Source: Nitzschia sp. DOCU1 (Eukaryota > Bacillariophyta > Bacillariophyceae > Bacillariales > Bacillariaceae). Taken from it: DNA of 64,000 nucleotides. The DNA is taken from assembly GCA_951394045.1 (NCBI GenBank), contig OX595990.1:1798001-1862000 (forward strand). Reading direction: 5' to 3'. The translations under genes were made by a program, and so were the position numbers. A model generated the notes under the pieces. The model was given only the letters and a program-made list of their open reading frames with translations, was not told the origin of the DNA and ran no database searches. Below are positions 9,901 through 18,186 of the stretch, piece by piece (the first letter of the stretch is position 1; every line of letters begins with the position of its first letter).

Positions 9901-12900
9901 ACCGGTCCGAGAAAATCCACGTGAAAACGCGAACCAATGCTGGCAACTTCTCTCACCATTCGTCTAGCTGCACATTTTACCAAGATATGGCTACGCATCT
10001 CGCTCCAGAGTTCTGGCACGCCACGAAAGGGAGTCGGCGTTTCTTCAGGATCGCTTGGTGCTACCGCAGGCGACAGATTGTTCCCCCCGTGCAGAGGGAT
10101 TGTTGTTGGGGCATCAAAGGCATCAAAGACCGAGGACTGCAGCGCACCGGATGATGGACCATGAGGAGTTTTCGTTGTTGGCGCGACATCATAAGAATCG
10201 AAAATCGACGAGGACGCTTCAGCATTGTGCGCGGTGGGATTTTTCTTGGGCGGAAGAGGGGCATCAAATGAGTCGAAGATGGAAGATGTCATGGCGCCCC
10301 CTGCGAGCCCAGATGACAAGTCATCTATTTTCTGTGGAATATCGAAGGCGTCGAAAATAGAAGACTGTTCGTTTCCGATGCCGGGTGGCCGGCCTGCCGA
10401 ATTTGATGCGGTATTGATGTACGGTACGTCGAAAGTGTCAAAGATAGACGATGGCATCGCGGCACCGGAGCTACTACTGGCATTTCGCTGAACTGGGGCG
10501 GAAAAAGCATCAAAGATGGACGGCACTTCTCGGGCCATCGTTTTCGCGGAAGGCTTTGATTTGGGTGTCGGATTCAGGTGGTCGGCGTGGGGAGGATCAT
10601 TCTCCCTGGTTGCAGCAGCATGTGTGACGGACAACAACGCCGGAATGTCGACGCCTATTCGGCACAACGAAGTGGAGACCAACAGGGCAGATGCAATTCT
10701 TGTTCGTGCTGCAGCATTCATCGCCTTAAGAAGAGATGGCCCAGACGCAAAATTTATGAATAGATTGACCATGACGATGGTCGGATCCTGTGATCTTTTG
10801 GCCACCTCCGTTGATTCAGAAAGTCGTCTTGCCCTTGCATCTCCAACGAAATCAGGAAGAACACTATCGTGGCATTCCACAAAACCAGAAAGCCAAAGCC
10901 ATGCTTCGTCGTTCCTCCTCAACCACATCAGTAACAAGGCACAAAACGAGCTGTCCTCGTATGAACTAGAGAGCGCACGGTCAACAATTAGATCTTGCGC
11001 ACAGGTGTTCAGTCTTGGCCTCCATTGGTCGAACGTTTCTTCATCCTTCTGGCTTACGGAAGCAAAAATTGCACTTGGTCCGACATAGCCCCCGCCGCCA
11101 CCAATCACTCCTCCAAATCCTGACCCAGTCCCGCCAAAGCCGAGTCCTCCGTGGCCGGCTACTTTCGCCTGAGCCCCCCCAACAAGCCTCGCTACCATAA
11201 AAGCCAAATCCAGATCTTCCATTTTTGATGCAATGGTTTCCACGGCGGGTTTCAAAATAGGGGGCTCCGCAAGCAAGAAGAACGCAGCCGCACAATCGTA
11301 CTTGTTTTTGCGTAGAAGGCTGAAAGCATTTTTTTCTGCCGCGCTCCTCCCTCGTTCGCTTGAGAAATCAAACGAAGTCAGGAACTTGAAAAATTTCTTT
11401 CCGCTCTCCGTGCTATCTGCAGCGGAAAGGTTTCTCAGGGTCCTAGACTTGCCAGCGGCAAGAAAGAAGATAGCTGCCTTGAGAATATCCCGGGATTCTC
11501 TGTACAAGTTTTGTCCCACTTCCTCGGATATTTGGCGAAGCTTCTCATCGGATCGAAGCCAAAATGGAACTCGAAACTCCCGAACGGTCGCCCAATCCAG
11601 TTTCTTGCTAGGATCGCGCATTTGTGCCAGGAGCTGTCCCTGGTAGTCACTGAGTAGAGCCGACACGCTCCCCGCGGATGCGCTTTGTGGTGGAAGGACG
11701 GATTTTTCTTGTCCGCTGGACGATTTCCTTCGAAGATAAAATGATTGCATGGTGCTTTTACTGTACGGTGAAGTTGGGACTGTCTGTGACGTGGTATCCG
11801 AGGGACTCTGCTTCAGTGACGTGTGAAGGGAAAATACCGTAAGAGCGAATTGAGCCCTCGTATCCAGCTTTCCGTACTGAGGGCTCTTCCTCACTACGTC
11901 CGCAATGGCCCAAAGAACCCTTAATTGGGCGGGCGAGAAGGTGGACAGAAGAGAAGTGAGCACCTTCCCCGTCCCTTGGCTGTAATCGTTGTCTCGTACA
12001 TCGTGTGACATGGCAATCAAAAATTCCCGACTCTTGCCTTCAGAGGTTACTGGAGGCCTGAATCCTCGAGGTAGCTCCAACACGGCAAGCAAACGATCCA
12101 CCTTCTTGCGCACCTCGTCCTCTCCCGAAGATTGAATAGGGTCCTTGTTGAATAGTGAAGCGGCTGTGTTCGACGTTTTTTCAGCGCTTGGATTTGTAGC
12201 GTCGGCAAAATCGTTCCCCACTAGCGATTTTCCACCGATGGATCTGAGCGGCGCCACAAGAAGCGGTACCTTACTCGACACTGGATTTTCGGAAGTTTCC
12301 ACTACCTCAGAGAGCACAGTCAGTACTTTTTGAACGTATTCCTTCATTGCAATCTTGGCGCCTCGTTCGTCAATACAAAGATGGGCGAGGAGTGCCTCCG
12401 GATGCCAGTCGGATAAGAGATAAGAGTTCTCATCTGCAGATGAAAGTGTCGAATGAACCATCGGAAGGAAATGGGGAAACCTGTCTTCAGGTTTTAGAGC
12501 AAAGGGCGACAACGATTCAGGGACACCATCAGAGGATGGGATCTTTGGGAAAGATATACGTTGAATCGGCACCCATCGCTGTCCAACACGACGTTGGTAC
12601 ACAACCGCCTCGGACTGCAGAAATACGACCAAGGGGGGAAAAGAATCCAAGTAGCCGGTTTTAAGGAAAAAGAAGTCCACAACTTCCATGCTCGAAGAGT
12701 CTGAGCAGAGGACCTCGATTTCCTCTGCAATGTAGCTCTGGTCGAAATATTCGTCCTTTACCAAGTGTTCAGACCGCGGCTGCCTGCAAGACGGATCATA
12801 CCTTGCATTCCAAACTTTAATGACGGCCCGATATCCATCGTTCTGATCCTTATCATGGGTTGCAAAAATGTCTATTGAAGGAGCTCTCAATAAAATCCGG

Positions 12901-15900
12901 GTTGAATCTTTTCCAAGGTCAAATACCTTGTACTGTCGGAAAATAACCCCTAGCCGTGAACTGTTATCTGAGTCTCTGTCCTTCGTATTGACAAAAAGAA
13001 CAGAGATCCCACCTCGAGAGTCCACCACCACAAAACATCTGTCCTGACCTCCAAAAGGAACGGGCTGGATGGACTTTATCACTCCTGCGGATCCAAGCGC
13101 TTCACCGCCTAGGTCGAGGTCGACTGACCCCAAGTCCGTCATTTTCGTCTTCTCGGGATCTGGATGGTACGGCAATTCAAGCCGCCTGGCATAAACTTTC
13201 GTACCATAGGCGAAGACAAGCAATGCGACCCCTCTCGTTTTGCCAGAAGAAGGCACCCCGAAGCCATTTCCCCAAGGGATCGCAACAAAATGGTCCTTAA
13301 AACCTTGGATGGTGTCCAGGGACGGTACAGCTTTACGGATCACAGCAATGACCCTGCCAAATTCCTGCTGAGCTTCTCCGAAGCTGCCAACAAGCATGCT
13401 TGCAAGGCTGCCCCCATCACTATGCTGCTTTCGGTGGCTACTGCTTCGTTTCCGATGCACCTTTGGGCTTACACCCATAACTGAACGCCTATTGATTGCT
13501 GCATCGGATTCTGCACTGGGGATATTTTCAACGGTGTGGACATTAAAAGACTCGTGGACCACTGCACTGTTTCGGCACTGTCGTTCTGGTGGAGCGGGTC
13601 GGAAACCAAGAACAAGGGGGTGACCTGGTCCTGCTTTAGCACCAACATGCCGAACTGTAGCAATAATGTCGTCGAAGGTTAGATTCTCCAAACTCACGCC
13701 GTTGACACTCAATAATTCATCTCCCAAGACAATCATTCCTGTCTTTTCCGCGGGAAGCATCCCACCATTCAGCGGGTGCTTCTTGAAGGATCCTGCAACT
13801 GCTGGCAATCCATCCATGGGAGATTCAAGCCGCAAGCCTAATCCAAAGTCCGGATGGGGGGTTACGTTGACTTCATATTCTTGCCGACTACTGTCGAAAT
13901 CATCTTCATAATCACTCCCCGAGTCTCCACACGGATCTCCAACACTTCCATTAGAAGACACATTGAACGGATCAAAATTCGGCATGGCGGGTTCTCGAAT
14001 TGAACGCGGAGGAGGGATCTCAAAAACCACCAAAGTGGTAGATTGCGTTAGGGCAAGCAAGAGCGGAGGGCCGTCAAAGCCCTCATCGGGCCACCATTTG
14101 ATTGCAGTTATACATTCCCGATTTACAGAGGCTGTCCCGTTGGGCAGACGAAGCGGAGGAAGAGAAAGAGGGACGGAAACAGCGCTCATGTCTTCCATCC
14201 ATTGGGGAATGAATTGCCCCTTCGTGTCAACGACCGAGTGTGGAGGGCGTGGGGAGATGAGAGATTGACTTCCTTGCCTTTTCCAGAGCAAGGAAATAGA
14301 TCGTTGACCAGGGTTGATTTGTGCACAAAGACGACTAGAATCGTAATCAGTGGAATCATATGGGAGACTGTCTTGGTGCTCTTTGGTACTTCCCACCCCG
14401 GCAACAATCCCAGAAAGAGACAAAACACTGCGCAAAGGACTGCCCAGTTCCATAGCCCCAAAATCATCATCGCCCCAAAGAGGGAATTCCATGACAACTA
14501 GGGAGCCAGTGGTCGGATGCGACGCAACTATTCGAAGCTCGGTAGGTGGACTGTGTGTTCCTCCCAAATACGAGTCTCCAAAAAATTGTGTATGTGGCGG
14601 GGGAACAGATGAAAGCCCCAGAAATTGCATGGCTGAACCAGTCGATGTATCACTGTTATAGCTTCCGGTCGGTTCTGAAAGCCACGGGTTCCATGCCGGC
14701 CAAATACCCTGAATTGCAAGTCCCATGTCATCAGATTTCAACACGCTTGCTGCAGTAATCGAGCCCGGCGGCAAAATTGCGGCAACACTTTCAAAGTGAG
14801 CCGGTTGAAAGTCATCATTCCCACGTTTTATGTAACTCAAACGAGAAAGTCGTAAGGCTGGGAATGCGCCTCGAAAAGTGATCTCGGCAATCCACGCCCC
14901 TGCGCCCGTGGAGGGACTCGCGCTCCCAAGTGGTGTAGCATTTCTTAAGCCAGCCTTGATTCCTGCTCCGGCCGATAAATCGGACGAGCCACTAGGGCGC
15001 CGACTTGGAGCTCTGGATCCATGGATTTTTGCTTTCTTCTCGGACTCTAAATCCCCTAGGCTAAACGCCGACGATCCACGAATCCAATCCGCTCGACTGT
15101 TGGGTGGAGCGGCCCATTGCATTAATTGCTTCCAGCCATTTTGATTGAAGATCCGAATCGTCGAATCCGTGTCACAGAATGTCAACAGGAGATCGTTTCC
15201 TTCGTCACCGGCAGGCGAAGTAGATGAAGTGTTTCGTCCGAATCCCCGAAAGGAAACTCTCGTAACTGGAGTAGAATGCTTCAGAAATGGACCAGGCTTG
15301 AAAACCACTCCGACGGAGTTGCTCCTCTCGAGTGGGGGTCTTGTTGGATCTGTCATCGTAGTCAGACTTCCATCTTCCATATCATGAACAAATGTTCTCG
15401 CCCCGTAGCTGCCATCATTATCTTCGTCGCCTGCTATTACCACCACAACGGCTTGTCCATCGCCGGAAAGCTTGGCTGTAACAATGTTTGACGGCAGCAA
15501 GGTTGTCCACAATAGCCTCCCTCCTGTCCCTACGCCAATCGCGGTATCATTCACATGGGCCGCCTCAAATACTGCCAGTTGATTCTTGTGTGCCACCAAT
15601 AATTTGTTGTCAGCCGACGACGAGACATCAATCAATTGACCCGGCTCGGCAGTGCGGCGATCACAAAAGTCGGGTGGTTCATCAGGTTGATAGAAAGTTT
15701 TTGCCGCATGGATAGTACTACAATCAATCCAGTGATATTTTCCAAAATGAAAGGGTATATGCAGGTGATGTTTGGAGGAGTTCGGGGGAGTAGGCCCCCC
15801 TCTGTTTGCTGGCACCGGCCGATAAGACTTAAGGGTGCCGTCTTTGTGGGCAACAATCAGGAGCCCCGAGGACGAGTTCGACGTAATAGAAACCACAGGC

Positions 15901-16469
15901 GCATCGGATGCTAAACGAAGAGTTTGAAAGAGCATATGTGTGCGCGAGCAAACACCCAACACGGTCATATCAGCTGTGAGTGCAAAAATAACTTCCACCC
16001 CGCCGTAAGTAAGAAGCGTGAAGATCGTCGAGTCCAGCGCGACTTGCTGTACAGACTGTCTTGCAGTCACAGCAGCCTCTATGGCTGCTGCCACAGCAGC
16101 TTGCGATTGCATCGATTTGATTGCCTTTTCGCGTGTTCCTGCCGACCGTGCACGGATATGCGGCCATCGCGGCTTCCCGTTGCGCTCGCCAGCTTTTGAG
16201 TCCTTCGAGGGACTCTCAGCCTGACCTGTCAACCCCAACATTTCGGGCGGCATGTGCAACCCACTTCCTGGTAACTGTGGAGGACCTACAGGGCCGCGAC
16301 TCGAGAGACGGTCAATGCTTTGCGGTCGAGGAGCCTCGGGGTCCGCATTGTTGTCGTCCCCCTTCGCAGGAGGAGTCTCTGCTATCGACGCGTACCGATC
16401 ACTCATGGGGCTATTTACAGACTCATCTTCATCGTCCGCTGACGGAGGAAGAGGTCGCGACGCCGACAT
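6924..16469 (-). CDS. Giant Rav1/DMXL (rabconnectin-3)-like protein with PDZ, SH2-like and C2-like domains
   Basis: One uninterrupted frame of 3181 aa starts at the ATG at 16469. The first ~800 residues have WD40/beta-propeller character (for example SGLLIVAHKDGTLKSYRP and DTDSTIRIFNQNG). Residues about 870-960 form a PDZ-like domain (LGLRLESP, then DELLSVNG). Residues about 1625-1770 match the Rav1/DMXL C-terminal domain: LDWATVREFRVPFWLR, then NAFSLLRKNKYDCAAAFFLL. Six SIFD-type repeats fall at about 1980-2120. Residues about 2410-2530 look like an SH2 domain (TGSFIIRPHP, GVFTLSFK, then HAIIRLSDSGFRCGSF). A DEP-like stretch lies near 2760-2800 and a C2-like domain at about 2950-3125. Rav1/DMXL proteins load the V1 part onto Vo of the V-ATPase. 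The extra modules are not part of yeast Rav1 or animal DMXL as I know them, so this would be a diatom or stramenopile elaboration. The Rav1-type core is the firmest call; the DEP reading is weakest. Confidence 0.8.
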   Translation of the reverse strand: MSASRPLPPSADDEDESVNSPMSDRYASIAETPPAKGDDNNADPEAPRPQSIDRLSSRGPVGPPQLPGSGLHMPPEMLGLTGQAESPSKDSKAGERNGKPRWPHIRARSAGTREKAIKSMQSQAAVAAAIEAAVTARQSVQQVALDSTIFTLLTYGGVEVIFALTADMTVLGVCSRTHMLFQTLRLASDAPVVSITSNSSSGLLIVAHKDGTLKSYRPVPANRGGPTPPNSSKHHLHIPFHFGKYHWIDCSTIHAAKTFYQPDEPPDFCDRRTAEPGQLIDVSSSADNKLLVAHKNQLAVFEAAHVNDTAIGVGTGGRLLWTTLLPSNIVTAKLSGDGQAVVVVIAGDEDNDGSYGARTFVHDMEDGSLTTMTDPTRPPLERSNSVGVVFKPGPFLKHSTPVTRVSFRGFGRNTSSTSPAGDEGNDLLLTFCDTDSTIRIFNQNGWKQLMQWAAPPNSRADWIRGSSAFSLGDLESEKKAKIHGSRAPSRRPSGSSDLSAGAGIKAGLRNATPLGSASPSTGAGAWIAEITFRGAFPALRLSRLSYIKRGNDDFQPAHFESVAAILPPGSITAASVLKSDDMGLAIQGIWPAWNPWLSEPTGSYNSDTSTGSAMQFLGLSSVPPPHTQFFGDSYLGGTHSPPTELRIVASHPTTGSLVVMEFPLWGDDDFGAMELGSPLRSVLSLSGIVAGVGSTKEHQDSLPYDSTDYDSSRLCAQINPGQRSISLLWKRQGSQSLISPRPPHSVVDTKGQFIPQWMEDMSAVSVPLSLPPLRLPNGTASVNRECITAIKWWPDEGFDGPPLLLALTQSTTLVVFEIPPPRSIREPAMPNFDPFNVSSNGSVGDPCGDSGSDYEDDFDSSRQEYEVNVTPHPDFGLGLRLESPMDGLPAVAGSFKKHPLNGGMLPAEKTGMIVLGDELLSVNGVSLENLTFDDIIATVRHVGAKAGPGHPLVLGFRPAPPERQCRNSAVVHESFNVHTVENIPSAESDAAINRRSVMGVSPKVHRKRSSSHRKQHSDGGSLASMLVGSFGEAQQEFGRVIAVIRKAVPSLDTIQGFKDHFVAIPWGNGFGVPSSGKTRGVALLVFAYGTKVYARRLELPYHPDPEKTKMTDLGSVDLDLGGEALGSAGVIKSIQPVPFGGQDRCFVVVDSRGGISVLFVNTKDRDSDNSSRLGVIFRQYKVFDLGKDSTRILLRAPSIDIFATHDKDQNDGYRAVIKVWNARYDPSCRQPRSEHLVKDEYFDQSYIAEEIEVLCSDSSSMEVVDFFFLKTGYLDSFPPLVVFLQSEAVVYQRRVGQRWVPIQRISFPKIPSSDGVPESLSPFALKPEDRFPHFLPMVHSTLSSADENSYLLSDWHPEALLAHLCIDERGAKIAMKEYVQKVLTVLSEVVETSENPVSSKVPLLVAPLRSIGGKSLVGNDFADATNPSAEKTSNTAASLFNKDPIQSSGEDEVRKKVDRLLAVLELPRGFRPPVTSEGKSREFLIAMSHDVRDNDYSQGTGKVLTSLLSTFSPAQLRVLWAIADVVRKSPQYGKLDTRAQFALTVFSLHTSLKQSPSDTTSQTVPTSPYSKSTMQSFYLRRKSSSGQEKSVLPPQSASAGSVSALLSDYQGQLLAQMRDPSKKLDWATVREFRVPFWLRSDEKLRQISEEVGQNLYRESRDILKAAIFFLAAGKSRTLRNLSAADSTESGKKFFKFLTSFDFSSERGRSAAEKNAFSLLRKNKYDCAAAFFLLAEPPILKPAVETIASKMEDLDLAFMVARLVGGAQAKVAGHGGLGFGGTGSGFGGVIGGGGGYVGPSAIFASVSQKDEETFDQWRPRLNTCAQDLIVDRALSSSYEDSSFCALLLMWLRRNDEAWLWLSGFVECHDSVLPDFVGDARARRLSESTEVAKRSQDPTIVMVNLFINFASGPSLLKAMNAAARTRIASALLVSTSLCRIGVDIPALLSVTHAAATRENDPPHADHLNPTPKSKPSAKTMAREVPSIFDAFSAPVQRNASSSSGAAMPSSIFDTFDVPYINTASNSAGRPPGIGNEQSSIFDAFDIPQKIDDLSSGLAGGAMTSSIFDSFDAPLPPKKNPTAHNAEASSSIFDSYDVAPTTKTPHGPSSGALQSSVFDAFDAPTTIPLHGGNNLSPAVAPSDPEETPTPFRGVPELWSEMRSHILVKCAARRMVREVASIGSRFHVDFLGPVMAWRKRMNEPLIPSSASQTLQLHADGIAIVSDSKACLLELSAGCGVDETLIVDGALQILDAPYHCHRVCVAVLLHLAADQTDRAEDVVRKAAYALIQKCTAFSFSNDDISVDRQSGSSLSTLFQRQTSAYLSWQLELCLWMHRGGALPLSALALNETICAVRIGMLIASWNSDFEVLETMIRHPPDCSVDESVGRQLWTSLKIITNSLSTDKKTGAGSGGWEFLVDCRRAEATEMLRPRSTGSFIIRPHPEDHGVFTLSFKTNLKPIETPENEDAQDTKHESEGETKISQASTPKSIRRDDVVQHAIIRLSDSGFRCGSFGPFATLMKLLEAVSSSLPFNLRFDQPPTDGVIKEEGMKPSPNSAFFRKLALAEVKRLSPGAAVEIHAENDEGDTKVYGVTSETESTEKFTDGAIVDTAREDFNRRARFGIFCELLVLSELRRQLSSVAAAKYDNCASAESNDSDSVGSITEANEERGPEEEFAVASRILWPLLTWCRMKEIQAAVELAPPLQEVAPTSIRLPVALKESETAIEISTAEGSAGIDGGDAVIRRMIQPGSGVGFRTLRLGEGGESAMVVLFSKSEAMDWLLKNGVEKSEEDAMKRLQVMEIRRVIEPVDLKLLAPKAYNRSKQGNTEEEVHLVAQEVDAKGIRYRLVDPWEVEPLDSREAETKSASLGRHRFLAFDLGKVATSCENVLRSLGGLYLLELWAAASGGVTLTKAIATVHPPWERGSGGDLQLRNGTVAEPVAYDNSIRQHLYRNALFRRLDLPQRFMALIQVELLDLKNLTSPGGSLSLTVYSLLRLKRPRSTAPLTIKARTLDSVATHPTKLGKATGPNAPASWGSLVRFRFPLPEHTAADGRSYDMDREALFKGPPSVLQVSVYEKKFMSDTLLGGADIKLDGLSSGGQLEEWVPLRTETHGINWFARIRLTLRFELMCLSPENEGSEDLDYLAPSVGLKRIQQLSSIGGVQEDVRKSVSTPDLLSYFESMVY
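10095..10530 (-). repeat. Six SIFDxFDxP repeats within the DMXL-like protein
   Basis: Six copies of a short motif (S-I/V-F-D-A/S/T-F/Y-D/S-x-P/A) lie about 26 residues apart in a Pro/Ser/Ala-rich linker. The variants include SIFDTFDVP, SIFDAFDIP, SIFDSFDAP and SVFDAFDAP. The period and conserved core suggest internal duplication. Acidic-aromatic peptides of this type often dock on adaptor proteins in membrane traffic, but that role is inference here. Confidence 0.8.
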
Positions 16470-16793
16470 TTGCTAAACACAGGTCTGGACTTTGAAAGGC
16501 TGAAACAACGAAAATGAGCCTGGTGATCTTTGTCACTTTGTCTTTGATGAATTGCAATGCTGAAATCGAGGACGCGCATATCGCACCGTATGTACCCAGG
16601 TGGAAAGTATCCTTATCAGTACTGGTACCTGGACTGGTGGTTTGATTCCTGTGATTCTAAGCATGCTTTCTTCTTCATTAGATAGATGTGATGATCTCGA
16701 TTTTCTCCAGCGACAGCAGCATCAGCCAGCCGGAGGGAATGATTTCCTTTTCAACAATCTATCCTGTTACAGACGAAGACCATCTTGCTGAAA
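16470..16793. promoter_or_regulatory. Shared divergent promoter region, DMXL-like gene / PHF5A
   Basis: Only 324 bp separate the ATG of the giant gene (-) from that of the PHF5A gene (+), so both 5' UTRs and promoters must fit here. No TATA box or other element could be placed with confidence. Confidence 0.45.
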
Positions 16794-17199
16794 ATGGCAA
16801 AACACCACCCAGATCTCGTTATGTGCCGTAAGCAACCAGGGATTGCCATAGGCCGCCTTTGCGAAAAATGTATGTCTGTCAAGGTTGCTGCATGGCCCCG
16901 CTACAATGTTTCTGCATGCTCACATCTTTTTCTTGGTTGCAGGCGACGGCAAATGTGTTATTTGTGATTCTTTTGTCAATCCCAATACTCTAGTTCACAT
17001 ATGCGATGAATGTAATTATGGGAGCTTTGAAGGAAGGTGCGTCGTCTGTGGGAATCCGGGAACCACCGATGCATACTACTGCCGTGAGTGTGTACAACTT
17101 GGAAAGGATCGAGAAGGTTGCCCCAAAATTGTAAACCTTGGCGCCACGAAAACCGATTTATTCTACGAGCGGAAGAAATACGGGTTCAAGAAGCGATAG
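16794..17199 (+). CDS. PHF5A: PHF5A / Rds3, SF3b complex zinc-finger subunit
   Basis: Two exons, 16794-16869 and 16943-17199, are joined over a 73-bp GT-AG intron in phase 1 that restores a cysteine codon. The product is 110 aa, the same length as human PHF5A. It begins [16 protein letters not shown] and ends [14 protein letters not shown], both nearly invariant in eukaryotes. The CxxC pairs (LCEKC, CVICD, ICDEC, CVVCG, YYCREC) that build its three-zinc knot are all present. In the SF3b complex of U2 snRNP, PHF5A sits next to SF3B1 and helps shape the branch-point adenosine pocket. A second SF3b gene, SF3B4, lies at 34.2-35.2 kb in this window. Confidence 0.97.
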
Positions 17200-18186
17200 C
17201 AGCGCCCGTCTCAACATCGCTATTGGGTGGTTGTGGAGGGTCGGCCACTATAATAGCATGGGAATTGCCAAAAGCTAGCAACCACAACAGGAATGATTAG
17301 TCAGCGGCACACTCTGCACTTTGGTAGTTACTTTAATCACGTTTCGTTCAGTACGGGCATCATCTAAATGTCGATGGCATGCTGTGGTTGATGCGAAACT
17401 ATTCATCTTCACTTCCACGACAAACAATGCCTTGAGGGCGATGCTGCTATCATAGGATACAGATGAGTCAGTCTACTATCGCAGACCCTCGAATTATTGG
17501 CTTTGGATGCCACCACCTTAGTTTCCCCTCTAGCTAGAATTCTGTTCCCGACAGGAGACCCGAAGTCGGCGCTTGTTTCGACACGAAATGCGGCCGGCTC
17601 GAGCCCTTTTGCTGCCCACAGCACCTGTAGATTAATTATGTAGGTGATACTGGTGGTAGGGATTGAGGCTTGAAACCCTGATGAGGGTACACTGAGAAGA
17701 AAGTGGAGAGTCCGTCAAGCACAGAACTCGGTTCCATCGCCTCTGTAGATGCGGAGACTCAAAGCTGCCGGTCCCGCCGAAAAGGGTGAAAAAAGGAGAG
17801 ACTATCCTGCGGATACTATGTGAGGCATCGCTCCGGCGAACGAAGAGATCGATCCTCTTCGATCGTCAGGGTAAATACCAGTTGCTAGCTACCGGTAGAT
17901 AGTGCATGTATGATATCATTATATATTCGCTGTTTCAATAGTAGTATTTCATAACCCTAACAGGCAGGTACTCTTCGCTCACCCTAGTAGTATCGTACCC
18001 GCATCATACTTGGTACATAGAGAGGCAGTACCGATCTGGCTTGTTTCAGTCGCGAGAATCGTGCGCTTGCGGACGCAGCTTCATAACTTTTCGCGTCGCG
18101 CGTCGACGCACGGCATCCAATGATCCAAGATCCAACAAATCCAAACCATCCATCCCAAGCCACTCACACAATCATTCTGTTCGCAT
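17200..18186. other. Intergenic region between PHF5A and ATIC
   Basis: Almost 1 kb has no supported gene. One short - strand frame (17409-17624) has no family pattern. The right part (17900-18150) should hold the ATIC promoter. No tRNA or snRNA signature was found. Confidence 0.5.

Noticed and set aside
17409..17624. Small - strand gene between PHF5A and ATIC
   Set aside because: The 71-codon frame has no family pattern and no conserved start context. Nothing besides its being open supports it.
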